Part shown: positions 1 through 11,979 of the stretch, in pieces
How positions within the stretch are numbered: the first letter of the stretch is position 1
Layout: every line of letters starts with the position of its first letter
Origin: Rhyzopertha dominica
Lineage: Eukaryota; Arthropoda; Insecta; Coleoptera; Bostrichidae
Direction: 5' to 3'
Assembly: GCA_025024175.1 (NCBI GenBank)
Contig: QCXZ01000086.1
Location: forward strand, 21,976,245-22,040,244
DNA: 64,000 nucleotides
The notes under the pieces: generated by a model
Told to the model about the DNA's origin: nothing
What the model saw: only the letters and a program-made list of their open reading frames with translations
Database searches by the model: none
Made by a program: the position numbers and the translations under genes

Positions 1-139
1 CCGTTCTCGCCTGAAGCTTTTCCGTTCTTGAGATTTTGTATTGCGCTTTTGACTTCTTCTAGAGTGGGGGTGAAATGTCATCTTCTTGTTGTTTCCTTCA
101 TTTTCTTCTGTATCGGCTTCTTTATAGTATAATACTAAA

Positions 140-575
140 ATTTAAAAAAAATCGTACGAGCAGGTCCAAATACGTTTTTTGGAAATATTTTGAAAATGTC
201 AAAATTTTGGGAAATTTTTTTTAAAACACTAAGAAATTTTTGTATATTTAGGAAAAACCTTTTTTTTTAAGTGACACTTTTCTGCTTTTTTCTTCTAAAC
301 TGCTTGCTGCACCGAAAATTTATAGGGACGAATAATACTCAATTATACTATTAATAACATGCTAAAACAGTATGCAAAAAACAACCATATGTTGTCTTTC
401 GAAAGTTATCGCGTCCGCACACAAAAACACAGACACAGACAAGAATTTTTTTGCTCAAATTTTGTTTTAACACGTTTTTGACCATTTTAAAGCGATTGAG
501 AAAAAACAAATTTTTAAAAAATTTTTTCGCGATATAGTACTTTTCATCCGTTGTATGTGGAAGTAAAATACATAC
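140..575. repeat. Copy 1 of the repeat family also seen at 43553-44110 and 54570-54780
   Basis: This stretch is the reverse complement of 43560-44100. Shared blocks include the cgtacgagcaggtcc region, the gctgcaccgaaaatttata region and the end ggatgtggaagtaa with slight changes. It has an internal deletion near 360-390. The 78-residue frame inside it is only repeat. Confidence 0.75.
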
Positions 576-1050
576 TTTGGAATCCATGGTTTTTATTAAG
601 ATAACTTTCTCTTACATAGATGTTTATACAATCAACATATACAAAACAATCAGTAGATATGGGCATTTACCTTAATCTATCACAATAAACAATGTACAGT
701 TCCATAAACTTTTGGTTGAAGATGTTTCCCGACGGAAACCCTAAGGAAAATACAGCTGTACAACACAATTACTGTGCTCGGCAAAGAAATTAACACACAT
801 ATTTCGAGTATTTTCAAATAGAATTGCTACTGCGTTTAGAAGTTAAGAGTTTCTGGAAAAACGCAAAGTACTTTTTTAGATTAGAGATTCAACTCTATAT
901 GGTGGACCCGACGCTTTTCCTAAACGAATATTGTCTCGTCTCATGCTGCTGCTACCAATTTTACATTGTTATACTAATATTTATACATTTAATAAGCATT
1001 AAACAGAGGTCAGTTCAAAATAGAAGCGACAGGACATAATGGAATGCATC
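576..1050. other. 3' flank of AP-2alpha
   Basis: AT-rich sequence between the repeat copy and the AP-2alpha stop. Apart from possible poly(A) signals I see no gene. Confidence 0.5.
988..993 (-). promoter_or_regulatory. Candidate poly(A) signal of AP-2alpha
   Basis: ATTAAA on the minus strand, 58 bases past the stop. A canonical AATAAA also occurs at 592-597, at the edge of a repeat. Either could serve. Confidence 0.3.
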
Positions 1051-1128
1051 CTAAAACTGGTCGGCGAGAAGATCGCATATTTCCACAGAGACACTCTCCT
1101 TGCTCGACCTCACCGTTAGCCTGTACAT
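1051..1128 (-). CDS. AP-2alpha: AP-2alpha exon 9 (C-terminus)
   Basis: Residues 907-931 and the TAG stop: [11 protein letters not shown] then CDLLADQF, the usual family C-terminus. Acceptor CTTCTAG/ATG. It is too short to stand out in a simple ORF scan. Confidence 0.93.
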   Translation of the reverse strand: MYRLTVRSSKESVSVEICDLLADQF

Positions 1129-4100
1129 CTAGAAGCAAAGTCCCCAATAAAACAACTGCATCTCCTCCCGCAGAAATCACCTTACCTGTGCGTTTCTGTT
1201 CGGCTCGAGCCTCAGCAGACAGCCAACCTGTTGAGTACGCATGTGCACGATGCCAGCGCACACGAAGTTATCGGGATTTGGGTCGATCCCGTCCAAAAGC
1301 TGCATGCCGAAACCTATTATCTTTGCCCTGGCTGCTTGCAGGTCCATCGGGATTGTTGCCTTGAAGATCTTCTGGGACTTCTGCTGGTTTGTGCTTCCAA
1401 GGTTCTTCCACCTGGCGAAGAAAGATTCAGAGTTCATCTCCGTCGGTTCAAAGAATTTGTTGATCGTTAGCGGCAGCTTTACTAGAATCTTCTGGGGCAC
1501 GTTATTGTATACGAACGTCACGACCAGGCTTGGTGTATCTGCAGCACAACAAAATAAATTAAAAAAACTGAGATATAAATAAAAATGAATGAAATATTTT
1601 TTAGAAACTATGTTTCAGACATTTGAAACCGATTCTTTATTTAGACTGGCAATGCAAAATATCAAGTTGTAGAAGAAACTACAAAATTTTTTAGATATCT
1701 CTACCAATTAAAATAAAATCAGAAACTGAACCGATCCTTTAAGTTTCATGCTTATAACTTTCAAACCGTACCACAAACAAAAACAACTGTAAAATACAAA
1801 AAGATAAACAATTCTAAGATTCACAGCACAATTTCAAGCTCCATTAGATACTAGAAACTTTAGAAGAACTTGACCACAGCAGATGATTTATTTCATCTTG
1901 CTTACAAAATACCTAGCTACTCCGATGCCATCGCTAGAAACCTGCACTAGGTCAATATCTATCACAGTTGTAGATCGCCTAGCTCGCAGAGTTCCGCTTA
2001 CATGGCCCGGAAAGCATTAGCTCTTTTATACACCATTCCACACGCTGCAGTTAAAATGACGGTCTGTTGCGGTCAATTTATTATCTACCCCTGCCTGATG
2101 AGCCCCAACAAACCGGTTGTAGGGTGAGAGTTTTAACCGTTTCAATGTTCGTGTCTTTATATATAATTTCTAGACTAGTAACCCATTACACGCCATAAGC
2201 GAGCATTTGCTTACAAAATTCGCTAGTTCAATTACTATTGTGCATTGATATCACATGGACAAAAGCGAAAAAAGGTCTAACGCGAATAACCTTGTCGGTT
2301 GGAAAAAGTTTTAGTGTATTCCACTCACTTTGAGATGGCAGTAATTAGATTGTAAGTGGAAAATCACAATTACATAAATCTCATCTTTCTGTGTTTTTTT
2401 ACCTAACTTATCACAGTAACAAAAACAGCAATAAGCCATTACCTATCACGGGCCGGATTGATGATACTGGCAAGCTGGATAGTTAATAGTTAATAATAAT
2501 TAGTTAATACCTTGTAATGTAAAACACGATCCACATTTTTAAACTCCAATAAATACAAGACACAAATTCTAAATATACTTATCAGTTTTGGAAAAACCTA
2601 AGGAGGAATTGTTCCTTTTTAATGTTGTCTATATTCTCTGTACTGTGCCAGAAAAAAATAACTGTTAAGTACAAAAAGCCTATTTCTAAGCTCCATTAGA
2701 TACTATAAGCAAATTAAGCATCACTGCCAGATTAGGAAATTTCTAATGAAACCTAAAAAGGAACCGGAACCGTTCCTTTTCAGTTTTATTTCTATATTCT
2801 CTAAACCGCACCATGAAAAAATAACTATTAAGTACAAAAAGATGCACATTTCTAAGCATCAATAAATACTAGAAACAAATCTTGAATACATGTTTCAGTT
2901 TTGAAAACATCTAACAAAAATCTAAAAACGAAGGATTCATTTTGAAATGTAGATTTATATTCTTTAAAGCATAGCATGAAAAAATAACGGTAAAGTAAAA
3001 TAAGATGCACACTTCTAAGCTTCACTAGATACTAGAAACAAATCCTGAATACATTTGTCAATTTTGGAAAAATCTAACAAAAAACTAAAAAGGAACCGTT
3101 TCTTTCCACTCTGACGTTTATATTCTCTAAACCACAGTATGACAAAATAACTGTAAAGTACAAAAAGATGCACATTTCTAAGCTTCAATAGATACTTAAA
3201 ACAAATCTTGAATACATCCGTCAGTTTTGGAAAAATCAAATGAAAACCTAAAAAGGAATTGTTCCTTTTCAGTTTTGTTTATATTCTCTAAACCATGTCA
3301 CAGGAAAACAACTGTAAAGTACGAAAAGAAGCACATTTCTAAGGTCCATTAGATACTATATGCAAATCTTCAACATCACTGCCAGATAAGGAATTTTTTT
3401 CAGTTTTATGTCAATATTCTCTAAACCACACCGTGAAAAAATAACTATTAAGTACAAAAAGATGCACTTTTCTAAGCTTCCGTAGATACTAAAACAAATC
3501 TTGAATACATCTGTTAGTTTTTGAAAAATATAACAAAAATCTAGAAAGGAATCGTTCCTTTTCATTTTTACGTTTTTATTATCGCATTAAAATTAACTGT
3601 AAAGTACAAAAAGGTTCACATTTCTAAGCTTCAATAGATACTAGAAAAAAATCTTTAATACATCTGTCAGTTTCGGAAAAATCTAACAAAAATCTAAAAC
3701 GGAACAGTTCCTTTTCACTTTTATGTTTATATTTTCTAAACCATAGCATGAAAAATAACTGTAAAGTACAAAAAGGGCACACTTCTATGCTTAAATAGAT
3801 AATAGCAAAAAATCTTAAATACATCTGTCAGTTTCAGAAAAATCTAAAAAGAACCATTCCTTTTCAGTTTTATGACTATATTCTCCAAACTGTCCCATGA
3901 AATAATAACAATAAAGTACAAAAAGCTCCTCCATTCGATACTAGAAAAAAAATTCGGTGTCTGTACCAATTTATAAAAAACATACAAAAACTGAAAAACG
4001 AACTGTTCGTTTTACTTTTATAACTTTTAAAACCTTCTATAGAAAATTAACTGCAAAGCAGCAAAAGATGCAGAATTCTAAGATACAATTCATAAATATT

Positions 4101-7100
4101 ACTACTGACTTCCAAAATATGTGCTAAAATAGAATAAACTATACAACATAAGTTGAAAATATCTCACCCGTGTAATCATCGATGCACTCAGCATTCAGCA
4201 TCTGTTGGATTTGAGCGCCGGCCTCCAGTACTGGTTCGACAGGCTTCATCTGTATGCTGAGCTTCGCCGTTTGTTCGTCCGACCACATCAGGCTAGGTAC
4301 AAAGTTTTGGAGTGCCACATTTGTCTTATTGCCATAAAACAGGCCGAGTCGTCCCAGATTCTGTCGGAACTNGNTCTTGACACCGATCTGTATGAGCTCG
4401 TTCTCGAAAAGCACGCCGTTGTTCTTGCAAACGAACTTCTTAGGATTGTACTGCGATGCCTGGGTGTTGTTGGTCGAGTTCTTGGTATAGATGTCGCCGA
4501 GTACATCCAGCAACACACCGGTGCTCCCTGCATTGGGCTGGGACGNGGGGGGCGTCGACAAGCCCAGTAGATCACCGGAGATGGCGCTGCTGTTGTTGAC
4601 GTCGTTGTTATGATTGGTGACCGGCGTTGGACTCTTGCCTTCCTTAATTTCGTTCTCGGGTATCCTACCAGGCTTCTTTTTCTTGAGAACGGCGAGGATT
4701 GAGCTTTCTCTTTCGGGAAATGCCGGCATCTCCTCGAGGACTGTGGCTAAAACGTCAGAACTCGCTATTATGCTCAGCTGGAGGTATTCCGAGGCTCGTT
4801 GTTGCAGTTCCGCATCAGCAGATCTCAAGTTGCTGTCTTGGCGGAATACTTCCTGTACCTGTGTTCGTATCTCGGGAAAGAGGTTGATGAATTTGATGTA
4901 AGTAGACAGAAGGAGGGCCCGGGTCATCGGAGAGCAAAGATGGTACTTTGAGTGCAGCAACTGGAATTGAACAGCCGGGGAAGAACGCTGGTCCCCGGCA
5001 ATTAGATTTCCAAACTCTCCAAGGATGTAGCCTCCCACCTTCACCATGTTTTCATGACAAGCTGGAGCTTGCAGTGCCTACAAAAGAATAATTCAATGTA
5101 ATTCTGTTAAATTAATTGTAATTTTGATACTGTAATTTAACATATGTCTGCATAAGAATGCAACCATCAGTACACTGGTGTATAATAGTGGGCAAATCAA
5201 CACCAACTTTGATGCAACCCTGTATTTCAAAACCTATAAAAACGTAAAAAGGATTGTTTTTTCTGCGCTCTACACTTACAACTCTGATATTGTTTTGTTA
5301 AAAGTAATATTTTATTGTCTCTTAGTTTTCAAAATTCTGATCAAAAACAAAAAAAGGAACCGTTCTTTTCCAGTTTTCTGCTTACAAGTTACAAACCATT
5401 GCCAGATGTTGCAATAAAAAAACTAAAAAAGGGTCTGTTTTATCCTTATAATCTAAGTTAAGATATTAGTAACTTATATAAGATATTTATGAAACACTGC
5501 AAAATTCTAAAAAAATGTAACATAGATGATAACATCTTTTCTGTTCAAAATAAAAAGTTGGGCTAGGTCGGTACAACAATTCAAGAGTAAGCATTAAAAT
5601 TCAAACATTAACACTTACTTCAAAAACGGTCTTAGCTGCATATCCTTGTACTTCGTCTCTGTTTATAACGATCTGTATGACCCTATACCAAACCTCTTCG
5701 GAAACGTAATCCCCAGCGATCCTGATGAGGTTAAGAATAACATCGACATACCAAGTGTAGTCAGTTGCGTATTTTTCTGCAAGTATGGCAACCTTTAAAA
5801 CCATCTCTTCACGTATCGAGTAATCAGCAGTCTCGAGGTAGTTCAGCATTTCTTGGACGATTTCTTCGGCATTACTCTTATCGCACATGGCATACAACAA
5901 GTCAACAGCCTGTTGCCGAACTGACACGTCTTTTTCCATTTTCATTGATAATATCACGACTTCCTGATGTTTCTTAACAGCTTCATGTGAAAACTCTGAC
6001 GTTGCTAGGTGACACATGGATTCTAAGGCGAGATATCGAAGATTTGTCTCACGATTGCTCAGGAACTGGCCAAGCTGGTTGCAGGCCCGGACCAACAGGT
6101 TTGCTTCACTATAAAAATGTAAAATTGAAACTAGTTTTGAGTTTTTGCTTGTAACCTTGAAACAAATTTATAAAAATTAGTGTTAGATAATTAATAATTT
6201 AAAAATCTATTGAATTTTTGCACAATGTAGAGTTGTTGACTGCTAATAAATTTGGAATATTCCCAATAATTTTTGGAATATGCAGCAAAACAGTAACAGG
6301 AATCTTTTTTTTTAACCTTTTACCTATAACCTTAAAGCCTATTATGCTATTAAATATCTGTAAGACATCTAACAATGCAGAATTGTAATAATAATAATAA
6401 TAATACATCTTGGAAATATTCCCTTTCAGCTTTTGAATATACTATATCTTCAAATCAATTTACTACAAAATATCTAATAGATCCAACAATGCAAAATTCT
6501 TGGTTTTATTTTTCAATATGAAAAATTTGTAATATTTCTACTGAGTTTGGAAATACTGAACAAAATTCGAAAAAGAACTGTTTCCTTTCATTTCTTCAAG
6601 CATATCTGCTAAAAATATTTCCAAGGCAAACCAAGAACACTTTTATCTGTCACTACAAAATTTGGAATATTTTCAAGAGTTTTACAAGTACTAAACAAAA
6701 AAAGAGTGATTCCTTTTCAGTCTTTTACTCATATAACAATACAGCCTTCTTTTCAATTCTTCTTCTTCAATTATTGCTCCTTTTCAGTTTTCACTTTTAA
6801 CCCTTAAATTCATCAGCTAAAAATTTTCTGTAAGCCACTTAACAATTCAGAATTCCCAACATAAAATCTTTAAACTATGATACAAAGAAATTACTTTTAG
6901 GCTTCGAACACTACAGAACTGGATAAATTACGACCTGTTGAGCTGCTTCTTACCTATCGTTGTGTATAATAAGGCTGATCGCTTCGAAGAGGACTGCATT
7001 CTTAGCATTTGAATGCTGCACCTTCTTCGACTTGGGAGGTTCCTGGGCCTTGTTCAGAATCGTTTCTAAGCATTCGTTCAGTCGGCCACGCACACCTGGA

Positions 7101-8141
7101 TCCTCAGCGGGCGGAGTGTAGTTCTGAAGCAATCTTAAGAGCTTGACGGNTAGCCAAGGTGCAGGAACAAAGTAATATGTGTAATCCTGTAGGTCCGTGT
7201 AGCTCGCCGTGACAATCTAAACACAAACCGAGAAATTCCTTCTCAAAATTAAAACAGAATCGAGCTACGAACCCTACTAAGCCTTGAAACGGCGAGAGAA
7301 ACGCAACCCTTGTACTCATCTGGATTCTTCTTGACTAAAGCATCGATTAAACTGGTTGCAGCAGTAACAACACCCATGTGTTGATCGTTGAGCAAGTGGA
7401 TGATCCTGGAAGTCCATTCGCCACCTGGGATGATCTCCTGGCTAGTCCTGAAGAGGCGTAACAGACACAGAGCTGCACTTTGTTTAACGACGTCCATAGT
7501 ATCACTAAACAAGTAAGAAACAAAATTGTTCACCTAAATAACCAAGTAAACACAAGCAACCAACCCTGAAACGAGCAGCTTAGGAATTTCCGTTCCAAAT
7601 GCCTCGGCCATGTCACGGCTGCCGATGTTTGCGATACACTGCAGTGCTAAGTTCACGTGAATCGGATTCCTCGAAGCTAAATCATTCTTAATGCTCTGTA
7701 TGATTAGCTTTATTAGTTCACTATTCGTGTTAACTAGGACCGATATGAAAAGATAGCCCTGCGATAAAAATCTTCACATTCAACGCTTTAACTCAACATG
7801 CAGTACTTACGATCTGTTTTTCTGAATACTTGTTCGACGAGAGCAGATTCACTGCTTCCATGTGTCCAAAATCAATGTCATGTCCCAGCAGGAATATAAA
7901 AAGCAGCTTACATACGTATTTCTTCTTCTGGTAACCGTCCAACGTCTTGTCGCCTTTAAATTTACTACGTATGTTCGCCAGTTCTTTGTTTATGCGTTTT
8001 ATCTCTGCTTCTTTGCTTTTACCTGTGAAAAACACAGTCGAACTCATGCGAAACAATCAAACTGAGAAGCTACGTACAGTTCCTTATGTCAGAAATGAAT
8101 ACGGCCAAGCCGCGCATGCCATCTCCCCGCACAGCTGGCAT
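1051..8141 (-). CDS. AP-2alpha: AP-2 clathrin adaptor complex subunit alpha (complete, 9 coding exons)
   Basis: This is the large alpha subunit of the AP-2 adaptor, which joins clathrin, PIP2-rich plasma membrane and cargo during endocytosis. The nine exons are 8078-8141, 7811-8022, 7565-7758, 7273-7504, 6954-7216, 5619-6108, 4168-5077, 1186-1538 and 1051-1128. All junctions are GT-AG and all phases join, giving 931 codons, the usual family length. Residues 1 to about 620 form the helical trunk. The N-terminal lysine cluster (GYQKKKY, K54-K56) is the known PIP2 site. About 625-685 is the hinge, and the rest is the appendage (ear). FFARWK (F829, W832) matches the ear pocket that binds DPF/DPW motifs. 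The start is the first ATG of [12 protein letters not shown], the family N-terminus. A few N bases hide single residues (4372, 4374, 4546, 7150). Family assignment is firm; the ends of the UTRs are not known. Confidence 0.97.
1186..1538 (-). CDS. AP-2alpha: AP-2alpha exon 8
   Basis: Ear platform, residues 789-906. FFARWKNLG supplies the aromatic residues (F829, W832) that contact DPF/DPW partner peptides in studied homologues. Acceptor CTGCAG/ATACAC, donor CAG/GTAAGG. Confidence 0.96.
1539..4167. repeat. Tandem array of a ~163-bp unit in AP-2alpha intron 7
   Basis: The word aagtacaaaaag (with small changes) recurs at 2667, 2830, 2993, 3156, 3317, 3450, 3602, 3763 and 3913, so the first three steps are 163 bp each. 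Each unit also has a taagcttca..agatactag block, a cagttttggaaaaat block and a near-palindrome ggaaccgttcc. Related diverged units lie at 1680-1860, and at 5340-5420 and 6530-6800 in neighbouring introns of the same gene. Only 1900-2530 within the intron departs from the pattern. Confidence 0.85.
4168..5077 (-). CDS. AP-2alpha: AP-2alpha exon 7
   Basis: The largest exon, residues 486-788 plus one base: end of the trunk, the hinge and the first half of the ear. The hinge starts near [12 protein letters not shown] and holds [11 protein letters not shown]. The first ear strand is [17 protein letters not shown]. Acceptor TGTAG/GCACTG, donor ACGG/GTGAGA. Confidence 0.96.
5619..6108 (-). CDS. AP-2alpha: AP-2alpha exon 6
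   Basis: Trunk residues 322-485, with the conserved [14 protein letters not shown] and [17 protein letters not shown] helices. Acceptor ATAG/TGAAGC, donor GAA/GTAAGT. Confidence 0.97.
6109..6953. repeat. AP-2alpha intron 5 with diverged units of the same array and an (ATA)n run
   Basis: AT-rich intron. Fragments resembling the 163-bp unit (ccttttcag near 6710 and 6780) are scattered through it. A short ATA microsatellite sits at 6386-6404. Confidence 0.5.
6954..7216 (-). CDS. AP-2alpha: AP-2alpha exon 5
   Basis: Trunk residues 235-322. It contains [16 protein letters not shown]; the N at 7150 falls in the first base after PAPWLA. Acceptor TTTAG/ATTGTC, donor GATAG/GTAAGA. Confidence 0.95.
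7273..7504 (-). CDS. AP-2alpha: AP-2alpha exon 4
   Basis: Trunk residues 157-234 ([17 protein letters not shown]). Acceptor TTTAG/TGATAC. The donor AGTAGG/GTTCGT is a non-consensus GT donor, but it is the only one that keeps the frame. Confidence 0.94.
7565..7758 (-). CDS. AP-2alpha: AP-2alpha exon 3
   Basis: Trunk helices, residues 93-157, including [19 protein letters not shown]. Acceptor CGCAG/GGCTAT, donor TCAGG/GTTGGT (phase 2). Confidence 0.95.
7811..8022 (-). CDS. AP-2alpha: AP-2alpha exon 2
   Basis: Residues 22-92, holding the basic PIP2-binding helix (QKKKYVCK) and the very conserved LGHDIDFGH stretch. Acceptor CACAG/GTAAAAG, donor ATC/GTAAGT. Confidence 0.96.
8078..8141 (-). CDS. 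AP-2alpha: AP-2alpha exon 1
   Basis: Residues 1-21 plus one base of C22. The ATG follows a purine-poor leader. The donor is AACT/GTACGT, phase 1. Confidence 0.93.
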
Positions 8142-8432
8142 TTCAAGGAGGCAACTACCCTATCACCTGGTCCTGAAGTTCTAGGGGATGAATTGCCCTT
8201 AGTAGTCCCTAGCTGAGGCCAACACAATCGGAAATCAGCAAAAGGTCATCAACGACCCTCCCCCTAACTACGAACCGATTTGTGACACATACACCGCTAT
8301 CGTGAATGAAGAACGTCACCACATATAAAGCGAGCGCCTCCTAAACAGTTACCAGTACTTTAGAAGATGGAACTGAGCCTATTAAAAATATAGTACATCA
8401 ATTACTACATTCAGAATTGTTGAAATACTTAC

Positions 8433-8520
8433 TCCGTTACGGAAGCACTGCGACCGGTGTCACTGTCATTTGTTTGACAGCAGCTAATGGTAGGCGTGTG
8501 CGTAACAACCATACCAACCT
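8433..8520 (-). other. Possible 5' untranslated exon of AP-2alpha
   Basis: On the minus strand a strong donor (GGA/GTAAGT, last exon base 8433) lies 290 bp upstream of the start codon with no coding frame attached. Exon 1 has usable upstream acceptors (AACTTCAG, GGACCAG near 8170-8180). This fits a noncoding first exon, but the 5' boundary is a guess. Confidence 0.3.
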
Positions 8521-8529
8521 GCAAATGTA

Positions 8530-9560
8530 AAAGTTACTAGTTAGGACTATTTCAAAGACGAATATCCATATTCATTAATTTTTAAAAGGAAACTTCATTC
8601 GCAATTATATATTTTAACAAAGCACACATGCACGAGTTAAATCTTCAATTAAACCTAAAAGATTTGTGAAATGAATCAAAAGGGCTGTAGGCAGGCAGCT
8701 ACTTTAAACAGTACAAATTAGGAACGATTCCATTTCCATTGTCATATTAACTTTTTATATCTCAATTATTACGCAAATAATGGAATAATAAACTGTGACT
8801 TGATGAATAATTACATAAAAGTATCACTCGACAAAATTATCGATCCTTAGGGATGATGTGTCTAGTAAAGTTGTCAATAGATGGCAGCGGTATGTGGAAT
8901 TTAAACTGGTACTTATTTCGTTACAATTGATAAGTTGAAAATAATAATTAACATCCTGTAGAATTTTATTAGACGAACGTTGACGTACGGTTAGGTTGAT
9001 AACCTTGGACTGTCTGAATGGTGCAGGACGATTTATTTTCCCGATTCAATTAGTTTCCTTGCAATTTTTACTGGACTTTTTGCCCGCATGGGGATGCTAA
9101 TATAACGAATGCGCAAAAAATAAATGTCTTCTCACTTTTTATTATTACAAATGTCGGTTATTAAGGAGAATAATTCCGGGAGATTGTACCTAGCTATTAA
9201 TCAGGGCGGTAGGTAGTTTTTTATGGATTTTTTGCGATTGTCTCCTTGAAAAGGGCCGGCGCAAATCTCGTACCACGCAAAACATACGTTTGTTTAAAGG
9301 TATTTAGCTTCCCTGGCACGACTGGCATAATTAATTAATTGATTCGTACAAGTTTAGGTACGACATTCCCAGATGATTGATATTCGAATCAGGACAAAAG
9401 CGGCAATATTACATTCACGAATTTCCTTGTGCCCGAACAAAAGGATGAACTTTCGAATGGAATTCCATTAGCGGGNAGTTTTAAATGCACTCCAACGCGA
9501 GTGTACGTGTACTTTTTGCTTGGAGAGCTTCCAGGTAAAGTAAATTTGTCAGTAGTTGGT
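8530..9560. other. Intergenic sequence upstream of AP-2alpha, no gene seen
   Basis: Mixed-composition sequence presumably holding the AP-2alpha promoter. No TIRs, coding frames or RNA genes recognised. Confidence 0.5.
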
Positions 9561-9568
9561 TATTTTTT

Positions 9569-9854
9569 ATGGATGCTAACTGTTCACTACATACACTAGA
9601 GTTTGAATTGAAAAGTAGCACTTATGAAATAGTTCAACTAGTTTATAAACTGGAAGAGGATGTAGGTACCTACTCTTTACAGAAAGATATACTACATCTG
9701 GAAGCAATTATACAGCAAGCAACAAAATCACTGAACCTCACATGTGCTGAAAAAGCAGCTATGCCACATAAAGGCATTCAAAAGAAAAATGCCTCTGCAA
9801 TTGTATTACGCCGTCTGAATACGACCGGAAATATCAATCCACTGTACTTACCTA
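9569..9854 (+). CDS. Unrecognised 95-codon open frame, cut by a mariner insertion
   Basis: An ATG-initiated frame runs from MDANCSLHTLEFELK through VQLVYKLEEDVGTY and KDILHLEAIIQQATK to RRLNTTGNINPLYLP, where a mariner begins. The frame then continues into transposon sequence and loses meaning. Regular hydrophobic/charged spacing suggests helix or coiled coil. I do not recognise a family. It could be the 5' part of a small gene, an exon, or chance. Confidence 0.3.
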
Positions 9855-11782
9855 TACAGGGTCTCCACAAAGTATGGAACCAGCAGGATATCTCAGGTTC
9901 TGTTCGACCACTTTTTCTGAAATTGTGCATGGGCCTATGGGTAATTAAAATGCATGTTCTGGAATTTTTTCGACTCCGTGTTAGCTTTCGTTTCCGAGAT
10001 ATAGGCACAAGTTGCATTTTTTCATGTGAAGGGGGATCAAAAGGCACATCATTGAAAAGGATATTTTTTCTTGATTTCAAAAATGTATCATACTTGTACA
10101 ATTTATTGCTTCTGAGCTGTGAAAAGTGTAAACATAATTATTGAGCGTGACAAAGAACGAAAAGAACGAAAGAATACTCTTNGTCGCTAAAATGGACAAT
10201 AAAGCGAAGCATTACTATTTTTCCTTGACTGGTGATAATTTTCGTCTAGCTTGATCAATTTATTGCGATTCGGGTACCCTAAACGTAAAAAATAAATACA
10301 TGATTCCGTGAAAATGCAGTATTTTTTCAGATTTACATTACAGAAGATGCTCAAGATTTTCCCCATTTACTTCCCGGCAGTAATGCAGCCTTGAGTAAAA
10401 GTTTTCTAATGTTCTTTGTAGCATATTTGGAGGTAAGTTCTGAATTTCTGCCCTGATTCGTCCTTTTAAATCTTCTGCATTATGTGGCCGAACAGTATAA
10501 ATACAATGTTTTAGATATCCCCGCAGAAAAAAATCAAGCGGCGTCAGATCAGGGGAACGTGCTGGGCATTCTATCACTCCGCGCTTACCAATCCATCTGT
10601 CTGGAAATATCGCATTCATCAAATATCCACGAACGTTAACTGCAAAATGGGGCGGTGCACTATCTTGCTGAAACCATATCTGTTCAGAAGGACGCGCAGC
10701 ATTTTTACGATTAGGGAACAGGCGAATAGGTTCTGGCATAATGTGTTCGCGCAAGAGCTGTAAATACTTGACCCCATTCAAATTTTCATCGATGAAAAAA
10801 GACCCAGTAATGTGCTTACTGATAATACCACACCAGACATTCACTTTCTGAGGGTATTGTGTGTGAACCAATATCTGCAATTATGTCTATTCACACTACA
10901 ATCGAGGCAAAAAGTCGCTTCATCAGAAAATTTAATCCAATTTAAAATGTTTCTATCTTTATCTATCATGTTCATAGCAGTTTCGCAAAATTCTATCGTA
11001 CGATCGATATCATCTTCGCTCAGTTCCTGTAATACGTGAATTTTGTATGGATGAAATTTCTCTTATTTCCAAATTTTCTAAACAGATCTTCTGCTAATAT
11101 GGTGAGTGAGAGACTTGAGATTCTCTTGCACATCTGAAAGGACATTCAAGCTGCTTTCCTCACTCGTAGCAACCTTTGGACGTCCTAGATTTTGACGATT
11201 TTTAACACCGCCGGTTTCCTCAAAACTTTGCAATGTTTTAATAACTGTTGATCTGGCAATTGCTTCACGATCTACGACTTGCATTGTAGAGTGCAGCTAC
11301 TTCCGAATAACTTCGCCTTCTGTTTCCAAAACCAATCATCATCAAAATTTCGATGCGATCATGTTCAGTTAACTGAGACATTGCGGTTGCAAATAACAAA
11401 TGAACGAAAATTATCACCAGTCACGAAGAAAATGGAGACACCTGGAGTTTTTGTTCTTACTTAGCGATAACGAATATGGTTTTTATCTCGAAGTTTTTTG
11501 CACGACCTAAGTTTGTTATCAAACTTTTCTCAACTCAGAAGCAATAAATTGTACAAGTGTGATACATTTTTGAAATCAGAAAAAAATATCCTTTTCAAAG
11601 ATGAGTCCATTTAAGAAAATGCAACTTGCGCCCATATCTCGGAAACGGGACCTGACGCGGAGTTGAAAAAATTCATTTTAGATGCATTTTAATTACCCAT
11701 AGACCAATGCACAATATCAGCAAAATCGGTCGAACAGAACCTGTAATATCCTGCTGGTTCCATACTTTGTAGCGACCCTGTA
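9855..11782 (-). mobile_element. Mariner-like element, copy A (rosa-type, DD41D group)
   Basis: It opens with tacagggtctccacaaagta and closes with the inverted form tactttgtagcgaccctgta, flanked by TA as expected for this superfamily. About 1.93 kb. A decayed transposase fills the minus strand. Related copies lie at 50959-51976 and 62156-63972. Confidence 0.9.
10338..11381 (-). pseudogene. Transposase of mariner copy A, frameshifted
   Basis: It starts at 11381 with MSQLTEHDRIEILMMIG, then the helix-turn-helix part (ARSTVIKTLQSFEETGG, NLGRPKV), and after frame breaks the catalytic half. Second catalytic aspartate in WFQQDSAPPHF, third in [17 protein letters not shown]. The spacing between them is 42 because of an extra methionine; the other measurable copy has 41. 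The reading frame is interrupted, so it is inactive. Confidence 0.88.
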
Positions 11783-11979
11783 TATGCCATCCTGGACCCT
11801 ATTGTACATCTATAAAAGAGGAATATCCCACCATATGTAATATCTCAGATTTCTAACAGAAAATAATCGAGTAAGCATACAATAAAAAAAAACAAGCGTA
11901 AATGTGTAATTGCTAAACGAACTGGTTGTATGTACATGAAAACCTTTGCTTCGTACTGCATAAATCACATATATATTTA

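Noticed and set aside
4205..4570. 121-codon plus frame opposite AP-2alpha exon 7
   Set aside because: Antisense shadow of a conserved coding exon.
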